Shown: positions 25,221 to 35,925, numbered from the stretch's first letter. The stretch is DNA of 64,000 nt from Isoperla grammatica (GCA_945910005.1 CAMDTW010000492.1:124001-188000); one strand, 5' to 3'. Program-made: numbers and translations. Notes: generated by a model from the letters alone, not told the origin.

Positions 25221-25392
25221 TCAATGTTGATAGAAATGTGAGGTATTGATTTTGAGGATAACATATTAAAATACAGAATCAGAGACACATTTAAGATGAG
25301 ATAAGTTGGCTTAAGAAATTAGGTGTTTATAATGATTAGTGCACTTTTACTTAAGAGAAAACTTTCACTTTCACTTTCTTTTTTTTTTTTTT

Positions 25393-28300
25393 TTACTTGG
25401 TGAACAGTTCATAGTCTTTGAATCTTGTCGGGGTTTTGAGGTTTCTTTTGGGTCGTTCTTGTGAAGTCGTGATGGTCGGGTTTGCTGATGTTGGGCTTGA
25501 GTTCGGTGATTCATGTTGGGTAGGCCTTGTTGTCATTGGGGTAGGCCTATCTGGAGATGGAGATTGACTTACTTGTTTCACGAATGATGAGTTTCGGCAC
25601 ACTTCTTTTCCTTGCGGGTCAATTAGAATGACTTGGTTGCCATTGACTTCTTTGATTTTGTGTATGTTTTGATTGTATCGGGTGGACAGTTTATTTTTCT
25701 TGTCTTGCGTTACGATTACCGTGTCTCCGGGATGGAGGACGCGTTTGCTAGTGTGTCGAGTTTTGTCGGCGTATGTCTTAGATTTTTGTTTTTGGTCTTC
25801 GTCTCGTTGTCTTGCGCTGGCGTCTTGTGGGGGTTGGGAGTCTGCCGTTATTTCAGGGATTGAGAATCTGATTTTCCTTCCTAGTAGCAGTTCGGCAGGT
25901 GTTACTCCTGTTATTGTGTGTTGTGATGTTCGGTATGTCATTAGTATGTATGGAATTTGCTGTCTCCAGTCGTTTCCTTCTGCGATAGTTGTTTTGAACA
26001 TTTTGAGAAATGTACGATTTATTCTTTCAATTTGGCCGTTCGCTTGCGGCCAATAAGGTGTGACGTGGTGATAGCTCACATCTATTTGGTGGAGAAAGGA
26101 TTTGTATTCTTGGGAAATAAATTGAGGACCATTGTCACTTAGGATTTCGTCGGGATACCCAAACCTTGCGAATAACTCTTCCAGCCATTTAATGATCATG
26201 TGACTTGAAGGTGTGGATTTGAATATCTTGGCTTCTGGCCAACGCGAGTAGTAGTCTACCACAATTGCAATAGTTTCGCCTGTTGGAAAGGGGCCGCAGA
26301 GATCAATTGCTAGTTTCTGCCATGGGCGTTGAGGGAGTTTCGTAGGATTGATCGGTTCTGGGTGGGGAAGAGGACTAACAAGCTGACAGGGCATGCAATT
26401 CTTAACATGTTCTGTTACCTCTTGGTCGAGTTTGGGCCACCAAACTTTGTCTCTCAGTCGTTGCTTCGTCTTGATGATGCCTTGGTGTCCATGGTGGGCT
26501 AGGAGTAGAACGTCTTTTCTGAGAGCCGTCGGAATGATGATTCTGTTGCCACGGAGAAGTACATCTTGGTATAGCGAGATTTCTGTCTTGTTGTATTCTG
26601 GAGGGCATTTGCTCCAATCGTCGGTTGAGATTGCGTTCTTCACTGTTTGAAGTGTTTTGTCTGAACTTGTTGCCTCAGCAATTTGTTTGAGAGTTAGTGT
26701 TCTGGGTACTGAAGTTTCACTGATAAATCGTATGTATTCTTCAGCCACGTTTTCTTGTGTGTTTCCTTCCAGTGGTTTGTCTGCGTTGACGAGACGTGAT
26801 AACGGATCAGCAATATTTCCTGTTCCTGGTCTGTATACGATTTTGACGTTGTATTGTTGCATTCTAAGCATCCAGCGTTCGATGCGAGCTGACGGTTTTG
26901 AGTACGTACCATATAGTACCTCGAGAGGTTTGTGGTCAGTCTCTAGTTCAAAGGGAATACCGTATAGATATAGATGATAGTGTTCGCAGCTCCATACCAC
27001 CGCATAGGCTTCTCGTTCCGTTTGCGAGTACCGTTTTTGTACGTCTGTGAGAGAGCGGCTAGCAAAACTAATGGGTTTGAAGGTCTTGTCGTCTTGCTGT
27101 TGTAGAAGTACCGCTCCAACTGCATAAGGACTTGCATCTACGACTAGGCGGGTTGGACGTTTCTGATCGTAGTATGCGAGAGTGCTGCTTGAGGATAAGT
27201 CTTGTTTCAGCTGTGTGAATGCTTGTTGTTGCTCTATGCCCCAGTTCCAGGTTGAATCTTTCTTCGTGAGGTTTCTGAGCGGCTCAGTGGTCGTAGCCAT
27301 GTGCGGAATGAATTTGGCACAGAAGTTTACGAGACCAAGGAAGCTTCGGAGCTCGGATATGTCTTTTGGCGCTCGTGCTTTGCAGATCGCTTCCACTTTC
27401 TTGGTGTCTGGGTTGATTCCGTCAGTTGATAGAATGTGTCCGAGGAATGTTAGCTTGGTCATGCCGAATTGACATTTTTTCTTGTTTATCGTTAGGCCTG
27501 CATCATGGATTGTTTGAAGTACAGCTTCTAGACGTTTGTTGTGCTCTTCTGCGTCCTTGCCATAAACTATTATATCGTCTGAGACGTTTTTAACACCTTC
27601 GCAATGGGCCAATGTTTGTTGTATCACATGCTGATAGACTTCAGCTGCGGATGAGACGCCAAACAGAAGACGCTTGTAACGAAATAAGCCACTGTGGGTA
27701 CTAAAGGTTGTGATGTACCTGGAGTCGTCATCGAGTTCCAGTTGATGGTAGCCTCGGCATAGGTCGATCTTCGATATGAATTTGGCTTCGGTCAGTTCTT
27801 GTAGAATGTCGTCTATGGTGGGTGTGACGTATCGTTGTCTTTGGATTGCTCGGTTTGCTGGTCTCATGTCGATGCATATTCTTATTCCGGCGTTGTCTCG
27901 TTTTGGAACTGCGACAAGCGGCGAGACCCAAGGTGTTGGACCTGTTACTGGTTCGATGATGTCTAATAGTTGAAGTTTCGTTAGCTCATCGTCTACTAGT
28001 TTTCGTAGGTGAAAGGGGACGCGCCTTGTTGGCTGAGCGACTGGGTGTACGGTGTCGTCGATGTGAAGTTTCACTTTATAGTCTTTGAGCTTGCCTAGGC
28101 CTTGGAAACAGTCTGCATGTTTTGATAGAATGTTGTTGATGTTGTCATCAACGGTGTATGCTGATTCCGTAGGCGAGTCTAGTACATTTGTATTGGGGCC
28201 TAGTTTTAGGACACCGAGTTGTAATGATGTGGCCTTACCTAGCAGAGCCGGGTGTTTTCCTGGTACAACAATGAAGTTTGCAGTGATGCCTGTTGTTTCA

Positions 28301-29445
28301 TTGACGTTCACTACTGTTCGGAACTCGCCCAGTATAGGGATGGGTTTGTCACTGCCGTATGCGCGGAGAATTCGAGCAGAATTTTCGAGTTTAAGACCTG
28401 TTTTAGATAGTTTGTGCCAGTCTTCTTCATTTATGGTGTTTACTGTGGCGCCAGAGTCGATTATGAAGTTCACCTTTTGGTTCATTATCGTGCATTGAAG
28501 CTTATCGCTATTGTTGTCTGGATTTAGACTAAATGCATGCGTGTCATCAGAATCGCTGTTTTGGTTGGCTGTTTCATCCACGTACCTGATGTTTTTGGTT
28601 TGTTCTTGTCGATCTTTAGTTCTGCAGACTCTTGGTAGGTGGTTCTTGCCTCCGCATTTGCTGCATGTGACTCCTCGACTACAACGACAGTCTCGTCCAT
28701 AATGGCCTTGGTTCCCACAGCGGAAACAGGTGATTACCTTCTTGTCGCTTGAGCTAGAGCTGTTGTTGTTAGTTTGCTTAGGTTTGCTGTCTTGTCGACT
28801 GTTTTGTCTGGACTTGTAGTTGGATTGGCTGCTAGGCCTAGGACCGGATTTGGACTTGCCTTGTTGAATGTAGTTGATGTCACCTTGAGGTTTGGTTTCT
28901 ATTTTCTCGATGGCTTTGGCTTGTTTTTCACTTTCTTCGTGATGACGTGCCATTGTTAGAGTTTGGTCCAGGGTTAGTTCAGTCCCGTCTTGGCCTACTT
29001 TTAGAAGTTGACGCCTTAAGTTATTGCTTTGGCAGTTATCAATTATGAGGTCTCGGATGTTTTCATCCTCGACTCCTTCAGGAAATGCACAGTATCTAGC
29101 TAGCTCACGGAGACGTGTTGCGTAGTCGTCGATCTTTTCGTTTTCGTTTGGTTCGGTGTGGCGGAACACGTGTCGTTCGTATGAGATGTTGCGTTTAGGC
29201 GTGAAGTAGTCATCTAGTTTCTCTAGTGCGGATTCGTAAGTCTCACCAAAGTCTTTCAGTCTTTTGAAAATGTCTTGCACGGATGGTCCAGCCATTTGAA
29301 GGAGTAGATTACGCTTACGGGAAGATCCGGCGATGTTGGTTGCCCCTACGTAATAGTTGAATTGGTCCTTCCAGCGAGCCCATCGTTCGGCTTGATTATC
29401 GCCTCCTATTTGGAATCGATCCACAAGTGGAATGTCCAGATTCAT
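25393..29445 (-). CDS. gag-pol: LTR-2 Gag-Pol polyprotein (1,350 aa), intact
   Basis: Single frame from ATG 29445 to a stop at 25393, 23 bp downstream of the primer-binding site. Gag occupies about residues 1-280 with two zinc knuckles, CFRCGNQGHYGRDC (240-253) and CSKCGGKNHLPRVC (261-274), after a polar Ser/Asn/Gln-rich linker. Protease IIDSGA follows at 328-333. Reverse transcriptase has IDLCRGYHQLEL near 560 and the active-site motif VSDD (621-624), in place of the usual YLDD or FLDD. RNase H starts VVDAS near 768. Integrase has H984 or H985/H987/C1017/C1020, then D1048, D1104 and E1140. The tail is basic and Pro/Ser/Thr-rich. Gag and Pol share one frame, unlike LTR-1 and LTR-3. It resembles elements often annotated K02A2.6-like, which I infer from overall organisation only. 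Confidence 0.96.
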   Translation of the reverse strand: MNLDIPLVDRFQIGGDNQAERWARWKDQFNYYVGATNIAGSSRKRNLLLQMAGPSVQDIFKRLKDFGETYESALEKLDDYFTPKRNISYERHVFRHTEPNENEKIDDYATRLRELARYCAFPEGVEDENIRDLIIDNCQSNNLRRQLLKVGQDGTELTLDQTLTMARHHEESEKQAKAIEKIETKPQGDINYIQQGKSKSGPRPSSQSNYKSRQNSRQDSKPKQTNNNSSSSSDKKVITCFRCGNQGHYGRDCRCSRGVTCSKCGGKNHLPRVCRTKDRQEQTKNIRYVDETANQNSDSDDTHAFSLNPDNNSDKLQCTIMNQKVNFIIDSGATVNTINEEDWHKLSKTGLKLENSARILRAYGSDKPIPILGEFRTVVNVNETTGITANFIVVPGKHPALLGKATSLQLGVLKLGPNTNVLDSPTESAYTVDDNINNILSKHADCFQGLGKLKDYKVKLHIDDTVHPVAQPTRRVPFHLRKLVDDELTKLQLLDIIEPVTGPTPWVSPLVAVPKRDNAGIRICIDMRPANRAIQRQRYVTPTIDDILQELTEAKFISKIDLCRGYHQLELDDDSRYITTFSTHSGLFRYKRLLFGVSSAAEVYQHVIQQTLAHCEGVKNVSDDIIVYGKDAEEHNKRLEAVLQTIHDAGLTINKKKCQFGMTKLTFLGHILSTDGINPDTKKVEAICKARAPKDISELRSFLGLVNFCAKFIPHMATTTEPLRNLTKKDSTWNWGIEQQQAFTQLKQDLSSSSTLAYYDQKRPTRLVVDASPYAVGAVLLQQQDDKTFKPISFASRSLTDVQKRYSQTEREAYAVVWSCEHYHLYLYGIPFELETDHKPLEVLYGTYSKPSARIERWMLRMQQYNVKIVYRPGTGNIADPLSRLVNADKPLEGNTQENVAEEYIRFISETSVPRTLTLKQIAEATSSDKTLQTVKNAISTDDWSKCPPEYNKTEISLYQDVLLRGNRIIIPTALRKDVLLLAHHGHQGIIKTKQRLRDKVWWPKLDQEVTEHVKNCMPCQLVSPLPHPEPINPTKLPQRPWQKLAIDLCGPFPTGETIAIVVDYYSRWPEAKIFKSTPSSHMIIKWLEELFARFGYPDEILSDNGPQFISQEYKSFLHQIDVSYHHVTPYWPQANGQIERINRTFLKMFKTTIAEGNDWRQQIPYILMTYRTSQHTITGVTPAELLLGRKIRFSIPEITADSQPPQDASARQRDEDQKQKSKTYADKTRHTSKRVLHPGDTVIVTQDKKNKLSTRYNQNIHKIKEVNGNQVILIDPQGKEVCRNSSFVKQVSQSPSPDRPTPMTTRPTQHESPNSSPTSANPTITTSQERPKRNLKTPTRFKDYELFTK

Positions 29446-29467
29446 CGTTGAGATTTGAGAAAATGGT

Positions 29468-29486
29468 TATCCGATTCTCGTCGCCA
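29468..29486 (-). promoter_or_regulatory. tRNA primer-binding site of LTR-2
   Basis: Minus strand TGGCGACGAGAATCGGATA, one base after the LTR end. The initial TGG is complementary to the CCA tail of a tRNA. I do not assign the tRNA species. It differs from the TGGCGCCCAAC type of LTR-1 and the spacer. Confidence 0.7.
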
Positions 29487-29487
29487 G

Positions 29488-29700
29488 TGTAGTATCTTGT
29501 TATCTTTCAAGGATGAGGAATATATGTAAAGAGAAACTGATGCTGATTGATTGAAGATCACTTTTATTGTCTTGACACTTACAGCCGGTGGTTACAACAG
29601 ATGCCGCTTCCGGTTGGGCGCTGCCTGTTATGTTATGCATGTTAACCAACTGTTACAAGTTTAAGGTTGTGGTTGTTGTTGTGCTAAGTTATACACTACA
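29488..29700 (-). repeat. 5' LTR of LTR-2
   Basis: 213 bp identical to 24998-25210, bounded by the AATGG target duplication at 29701-29705. Confidence 0.95.
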
Positions 29701-29705
29701 AATGG

Positions 29706-30039
29706 TGTGGGCTTACATGCAAACACGTTCTCGCTCAATGGTGTGGGCTTACATGCAAACACGTTCTCGCTCAATGGTGTGGGCTTTCATGCCAACACGT
29801 TCTCGCTCAATGGTGTGGGCTTACATGCAAACACGTTCTCGCTCAATTGTGTGGGCTTACATGCAAACACGTTCTCGCTCAATGGTGTGGGCTTACATGC
29901 AAACACGTTCTCGCTCAATGGTGTGGGCTTACATGCAAACTCGTTCTCTCTCAATGGTGTGGGCTTACATGCAAACACGTTCTTGCTCAATGGTGTGGGC
30001 TTACATGCAAACACGTTCTCGCTCAATGGTGGGGGCTTA
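29706..30039. repeat. Satellite array B, right part
   Basis: About nine further monomers, the continuation of 24408-24997. The order of rare variants (GGCTTTCATGCCAACACG, then CTCAATTGTG, then TTCTTGCTC, then the terminal CAATGGTGGGGGC) parallels the right edge of array A (16501-16761) with monomer gains or losses. The two array edges are therefore homologous, not merely the same satellite. Confidence 0.95.
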
Positions 30040-30182
30040 CTGTGACAATCTCTCCACTACTATGTGCCTTACCAGAGAACTAGCAACCCACCTCCCCAAG
30101 GTGTCGTGGTGGGAGGCTCCGGCTAGGGAATTTCAGCGAGAGTTTCCTGTCAGCGATCCACGTCGCGTTGAGGAGACAGTCT
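30040..30182 (-). other. Leader-like segment, copy 2
   Basis: Near-identical to 16762-16904. It lies between satellite array B and the primer-binding-like site at 30183-30201. Confidence 0.6.
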
Positions 30183-30201
30183 GTTAGTTAGTTGGGCGCC
30201 A
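30183..30201 (-). promoter_or_regulatory. Candidate tRNA primer-binding site, copy 2
   Basis: Minus strand TGGCGCCCAACTAACTAAC, identical to 16905-16923 and in the same relation to the LTR-like segment. Confidence 0.5.
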
Positions 30202-30203
30202 CC

Positions 30204-30867
30204 TGCTTGGGATTTATTAGCAAGCAGGAACCTCCTATGTGGTACTGGAGTTGTGGGGGGTTTTGTCGTATGAAGACATAACAATTATCATTTGAATGCT
30301 TGGATATAAATATAATATATAATACAATTACAAAGAGGCAAGCACAGGCTATATAATATGAACAATTACCAGGTTATTATGTATGTGAGGTCCCCTGAGG
30401 CAATTCAGGGATTACTTATACAATGATTACAGGTGATGATGTGCTGTGTGATACAGTTAAAGAAATGACACAATCTATCTCGTACTATAACCATACTTTT
30501 AGACATTGAACATACCAGGGAGGAAATACGAAGTATGAGTCGTGGGCCTGACTCGTACAATTAGCCCAGCACCGGGGCTCTAAGGAAACGTGTTGGATGT
30601 TCAATCTGCAAGAATGTATATATAAGTAATTACAATGATTAAATTTAAGTAATAGTGAACCATGAGGCTAACTAAATTTATCCCCAGTACAATCCCGTGT
30701 ACCAACCTACCATATGAGTCAGCGTTAGTCTAACGCTACAACAATATTGGCTAATTTATGAATTAGCCCACAATATTTAATCACTAACCTATTATTTAAG
30801 TATATATTAACAATCAATAACACAACTATGAACCCCTGTCAAATCCAAAATCGGTGGTGGGTTGTCG
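30204..30867 (-). repeat. LTR-like segment copy 2 (664 bp, uninterrupted)
   Basis: Uninterrupted copy of the split segment 16926-17068 plus 23887-24407, with the same 664-bp length. It contains the single CACA at 30343-30346 where LTR-1 inserted in the other copy. The right boundary GGTTGTCG meets unrelated sequence (GCCGTAG...), so this is the right edge of the composite structure. No obvious target duplication can be tested, because the left edge is outside the window. Confidence 0.6.
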
Positions 30868-33139
30868 GCCGTAGTTGAATTGCGGCGTAGACAAATTATC
30901 AAAAATTTCCCGCCGGGGTGTATTGAGCGTAGTACACCCTCTTAACGAGTTTTGTTAAACAATCTTTGAGTCTAAAGGTCGTGGGTACTCATCTGACACC
31001 TATGGGTTCCACTTGTCGATTGCTCCGGCTTTAGACCCCACCACGCTGCTCCAGGATCGGGACGATAGTGCCTGGGTTGCACGCCACTGGCATGCACGGA
31101 TGACGATCTCGTAGTCAGCTGACGCTGCTCCGGCCGGGACGTGAGACGCCGCCCAGTATGTGGTATTCTCGCGACGATTATTGAACTGACGTGCACTGGC
31201 CACTGTCTCACTGAATATTCAAGAAGTTGTAGACAATGTAGGAAGTGTATATCGGCACGACGGTACTCTATCCAAACTACGTCCCACTTGACGATTTTCC
31301 CGATTTTTAAATGTCCTTTATCTGTATGGTTTTAAGTTCCCATAAATCATAACACCATAGTCATCATACACAGTCCACAGGCAGGGATCACGTGTCAACA
31401 CTGGACCGTCCAGTGTTTGGGGTTAACACTCTCTCAAACGTCACTCAGACAAAACTCATCACCGAGCACCGTTTCCCTGTCCACTGGGAGACTCTAGTTG
31501 TCGTAAAGCCAAATTGGGAACGGCACGCCCGCTATTTATAATGTCGAGTTGTAAGTGTTGTAGCATTACAGACAAGTGTGCTCAGGGCGCCAACCCATAC
31601 TTGGGAGTAATTTGACTAGCTCAAGTCAGCAGAATTTATTTATTAATTCATGTAACCAAAAAGGGTGAAATAAAAATCCAAAAAGTAAAAAGGAGGGTGA
31701 TGAATGAGAGTGACCTTCAGGAACTAAGGTTAAATGTAACACATGATATTAGGTTAAATGCACTTGTGTTTTGTACAGAAACAATGACATAAACAATGAA
31801 AAGTATTGAAATATTATTATGTAAATAAATGTCCGAGTTTTTTTTTGTTGATTAAGTTTTTAGGCCTTTAAAAGCATTGAAATGAATTTATGTGCACACG
31901 CAAGTAATACGTTACGGTTTTGACATTGTTGACGTTGACGGTTGACGACTGACGGTGACGGTTGACGGCTGATGGTTCGAAGACCTGTTGATTGGTGTCT
32001 AGGTGAAATTCGGTGGTTTATATGAAGCTGTTGCTGGTGTCGGAAAGGGAGGCCTAGGTATCGCCGATGGATGATGTAGTCGACCTAGCCATGCCCTTTG
32101 TTCGCCGAGGAACGGAAGACGAGTACGTCCACTCCGGTCGAAGATCAGTGTTCGAGTGTCGATGCCTCTTCTTTGTTTGTTGCACGTGTGTCCAGAGGAC
32201 GCGTGCAGTGCAAAGTTACTGTGCTGGGCACGCACTTCCTGTGTGGTCGAGTCTTGTCAAGGCCACTCTTTGTTCCGCTGTTTTGCGCATGTCCGCTAGA
32301 GCGCCTACGCGTACAGTTTTTGGAGAATAGTGCGTTATTATGTCAAATGTGCACGTGTGAGATATCGGTTTCACTTTGGTAATAAAAATTAATGGTAAAT
32401 TCAATTATCTTGAGAATTGCAAATCCAAAGTATTCTCACGCTCTGAATGTTGGGCATTGTTCGTGGTACACACAAGTATAAAAGTAAATGAAATAATAAA
32501 ATAATAAGAAAAACATATGATAATAATATTAATTACGAAAAAATGAATAGTGAATAGGGTGGGTGCGCTACTGTGTATATGAGAACCTTATATCCTCCCA
32601 AATATAACGACAAAGGTACAGAAATTATGATCAAAATCACACCAGTGTGAAGGCGTGTACTCTTCACCTTGCACAAACTCGAAACAAAACAACCTTCTCT
32701 CTCTCTCCCCGTCAAGAACAACAACTCTCTACTTGCGCAGTCTCGGCTCGAAACCTCTCTCCGCGCTTCCCCCTCGGTGAACTCACCTCGCATAGCGTCA
32801 ACGTGGGCCAATGGGGCCACAGGTGACATCATGGTCGTCACGTGGTTTCTACTCCCCTCCGTCTCTTATCACCACAATCATACGTCACACGCGGGAGATG
32901 AGTCGCTGACTGGGGCTGGATAAACACGTGTTGAGTTCCTGTGCACTGTAACGTCCTTGGCACGTTCCATAATATCATGGATTGTTCGTTGTCCCGTACA
33001 TTTAATTATAATGTAAATATTCCGGCAAGGCTTTTGTGGATTGGGTAGGCGAGCGACTTGACCATCGCCATCGGAGACTCCCGGAAATGAACGAAGTAAC
33101 TTAGACTTCGATTTGTTATTGTTTTAAAGCGTCGACGGC
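30868..33139. other. No gene recognised (2.3 kb)
   Basis: Mixed-composition sequence. Open frames up to about 100 codons on either strand have no recognisable domains. Local details: a small palindrome AACACTGGAC-C-GTCCAGTGTT at 31397-31417, a run of TGACGGT-like units at 31924-31975, and a GC-richer stretch near 32680-32930 containing TGACATCA and CACGTG words. None is enough for a call. Confidence 0.6.
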
Positions 33140-33325
33140 TGGTCGATCCACGGAAAGAACTTTCAAATGAACTTTCTAAAACTGAAAAGTTCGTTCTCGG
33201 AAAGAACTTTTTAAAGTTCTAGTTCATTCATTTAAAAAAGAGTAAGTTCCCTGAAAAGTTCACAATAAAGAACGCGTTCTCGCGAACGCGTCTTTTTAAA
33301 AGTTCCTTCCCTAACACTGTTGAAA
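33140..33325. repeat. Possible terminal part of a hAT-like element
   Basis: Dense interleaved inverted repeats of the AAAGAACTTT, GTTCGTTCTC and GAACGCGTTC kind, ending TTTTAAAAGTTCCTTCCCTAACACTG. Read inward from that end the terminus TAGGGAAGGAACTTTT has the look of a hAT terminal inverted repeat. I could not find a matching left end or target duplication, so the boundaries are uncertain. Confidence 0.3.
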
Positions 33326-34075
33326 AACAACATCGGGCGCTTACGCCAACCAGATTCGAGTTACTCTGATCCTAAAATGTCTTTCGCCAACCTTGCCGAG
33401 TCAATCAGATCCATCTCGTTTTGCGTTCGCGAACATGATCGAGTTAACTGTTGGATCCCTTGAAAGTGATCCGCTCTCTGACCAGGGTTACTTGGATCCA
33501 GACATAATAATTGGCGCCAATATGAATCAACGGCATCACGAACTGCAAAAGTAGGGTTATGGGGCTACCACGGCCACGCGCCAATATTTATTTTCGCAAG
33601 GGCCGCAGATTTGTCAAATGTGACGGCTACAAGGCATGTTTTCTTGGGTTTGGTATTATACCACATTGTACCTCATTCAAAAAGTAGTTTGAATCCGCGC
33701 CACAAAGTACTTGCCCAAAACATGTCAGTTAGTTGCAATAATATGGAACATAAAACCCTAAATATCAACATCCGAAATACAGTGGGCCTACTGTCTTTTT
33801 TTAAGCGAGCAAAGCGAGCATCTCCATTAGACTTTTATGGCACTAATTCTGTTTTTTTTTTGTTTTTTTTGTCTGTCGATAGCGGTCGAACGGAAAGTCC
33901 GATAAAGTTAAAATTTGGACCATCCACAAGCCTCGGTGGTATTGAAGGAGAATAGTTTTGTGACCAAATCATTCAAAAGTTACAAGGGTACACCATAGTT
34001 ACAATAAAATATGTTTCTAAAACACAGTAACGGCAATATGTGAGGTGGCTAATTAGATGAGCGTAGCGAAGCGGA
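33326..34075. other. No gene recognised
   Basis: Non-coding by eye. It includes T runs near 33850 and a CTGTCGATAGCGGTCGAACGG stretch with some similarity to the degenerate modules that follow at 34090-35070. Confidence 0.5.
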
Positions 34076-34089
34076 GTGAATCTCTCATT

Positions 34090-35070
34090 TCAACTCGATC
34101 GGCGCTTTGTCCGTGTGTTCGTTTGTGTACAGAATTTTGCTCGTCGCGCACAGGTCAAACGGCTTGACGGATTTAGCTGAAAGTTTAAGTCAAAACGTTT
34201 TATTACTATACTAGATGCTGTTAGCATTACCAGAAAAATACGTCGAGATGCCAACTTACAAAAAATTAATTAATACAAAATATCGATATTTAATTGTTTT
34301 GTTCGTCGCGCACAAGTCACACTTCTTAATGGATTTGGCTGAGATTTTAAATCAATATATTTAACCATACTTAACTAGATGCTGTTAACATAAACAGAAA
34401 AATCCGTCAAGATGCCAACCTACAAAAAATTTATTAGTGAAGACTAACGAGTTTTATGTTTTTTATTAAACCTGAAAAACGGATTTAAATATTGTTTAAC
34501 ATTTCTGTCCAAAAGAGTAATGCCGACACGTGATAAAAGTTTTAAAGTCGTAACGTAAACCGCCATTTTGTAAACAAATATTTTCGTTTGTTTGTGTGCA
34601 AAATTTTTCTTCGTCGCGCACAGGTCGTACGGCTGACGGATTTGGTTGAGATTTTCAGTCAATAATCGTAACTACTAAAATAAATGCTATTAATATGATC
34701 AGAAAAATCCGCCAATACGCCAACCTACAAAAAAATAATTACTGAAACAAATCCAATGTTTATTATTCTTTTTGTTTTATTAAAACTTTCCACCGGATTT
34801 CAATACCTTTTTAAAATGGTATGCACAATAACGGTCTCAAGACACGACAAAGGTTTTGACATTTTTTTGTTTACCGCCATCTTGTAACAAAATATTGTTT
34901 ATTTTCGGCAATATATTTTGCAATTTTTCGTTTGGTTCGTCGCGCACAGGTAAAACGGCTTGACGGATTTGGTTAAAATTTTCAATCAACACTCGTGAAC
35001 ACTTAGTTAGACGCTGTTAACCTAACCAGCAAAATTCGTTAAGATGCCAACCTACAAAAAATAACAAGAC
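34090..35070. repeat. Four diverged copies of a roughly 150-bp module
   Basis: The core TTCGTCGCGCACAGGT, then GACGGATTTGG, then a TAGATGCTGTTA-like word, then GATGCCAACCTACAAAAAA, occurs in order four times, starting near 34139, 34301, 34612 and 34937. Spacing is irregular (about 160-325 bp) and the copies have drifted, so this is an old tandem or segmental amplification. No coding potential is evident. Confidence 0.75.
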
Positions 35071-35898
35071 ATTTTAAAAAAAATCGCTCATCTGGAAACG
35101 CAGAGCGTTTTCCTAATTGATAGCACATTTTTGTCCGGACTTAAATATGCTAAATTAATCCCGATCTGACACGTATTAGAGGCAGAAATTACATTTCTAT
35201 TGCTGTCAATAAGTGTTAGTAAAGGTGGCGGACCGTGTCGAAAACACTATACGAAATGACAACGAAAAATCTTAGTAACGCACATTGCAGAGCATTCAAC
35301 AATGTCGCGAAGTATAAAAGCTATGGAAATTATAAACATGTTTACAATGCGCTTTCTTGATTTGTTGTTAATTGTTGTTTTTACTACAGCCGCGTTACAC
35401 GGGGAGAAACTCACGCGAGTTGGCTTGCGCGAGTTACGAAAGTTCCGGGACAAAATTAAAAAAGACTAAAATACCCTAAAACCAGATGGGAAGCGCTGGT
35501 AATAAAACAAAAACGGATGGTTTACCTTGTTCATGTCGATGGGCAGGGCAATTTGAATGCGGAAACCCAAAAACGTCGATTTTCATCAAATTTTCGTTTT
35601 CAAAAAAGTTCCGTGTTCGGGTGCCCGTAACTAACGAACGGGAAACTTTTAATTAGAGAAGGGCAAATCAAAAGTTGCGAATTTCAATTGTCTTTAAGAA
35701 AAGGCTAAAAAACTATTTTTCCAAAAACATTTGAGCGTGCCGTGCGGAAAGTCGCCAAACGGAGTCGCAAAATTTCCGCACATTTCGAGAAATGTATCAC
35801 ATCGGGGCGGGGCGGGGAGAGGGGGTGGAAAAAAAACCTTGTGTAGGTAAAGAGTGAGCGCCGGATACTGCAACGTCAAAAAGTCCTAAAAGATAATA
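35071..35898. other. No gene recognised
   Basis: Non-coding by eye. Some stretches are GC-rich near 35800 (CGGGGCGGGGCGGGG). No open frame has recognisable motifs. Confidence 0.5.
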
Positions 35899-35925
35899 GG
35901 GGGTGGGGGGGGGGGGGGGGGGGGG
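35899..35925. repeat. Poly(G) tract
   Basis: 27 bases of G with one T. Prone to polymerase slippage, and the exact length is doubtful in any assembly. Confidence 0.9.

Larger units (their letters stand above)
24998..29700 (-). mobile_element. LTR-2: intact Ty3/Gypsy retrotransposon (4.7 kb) inserted in the satellite
   Basis: Complete compact element, minus orientation: 5' LTR 29488-29700, primer-binding site 29468-29486, single gag-pol frame 25393-29445, polypurine tract 25211-25220, 3' LTR 24998-25210. LTR ends are TG...CA, and the 213-bp LTRs are identical by my base-by-base reading. The 5-bp target duplication AATGG (24993-24997 and 29701-29705) is part of the satellite monomer, so the satellite is the target. 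Identical LTRs and an unbroken 1,350-codon frame indicate a very recent insertion that may still be active. Confidence 0.97.

Noticed and set aside
29588..30187. 199-codon plus-strand frame starting in the LTR-2 5' LTR
   Set aside because: It spans LTR, target duplication, satellite and leader; it is a by-product of the insertion.
31397..31417. Short palindrome as a regulatory site or terminator
   Set aside because: A 10-bp arm palindrome is not rare enough in 64 kb, and no gene is near.
31590..31605. Another TGGCGCCC primer-binding-like word (minus strand of CAGGGCGCCAACC)
   Set aside because: No LTR, poly(A) signal or second copy next to it; a short chance match.
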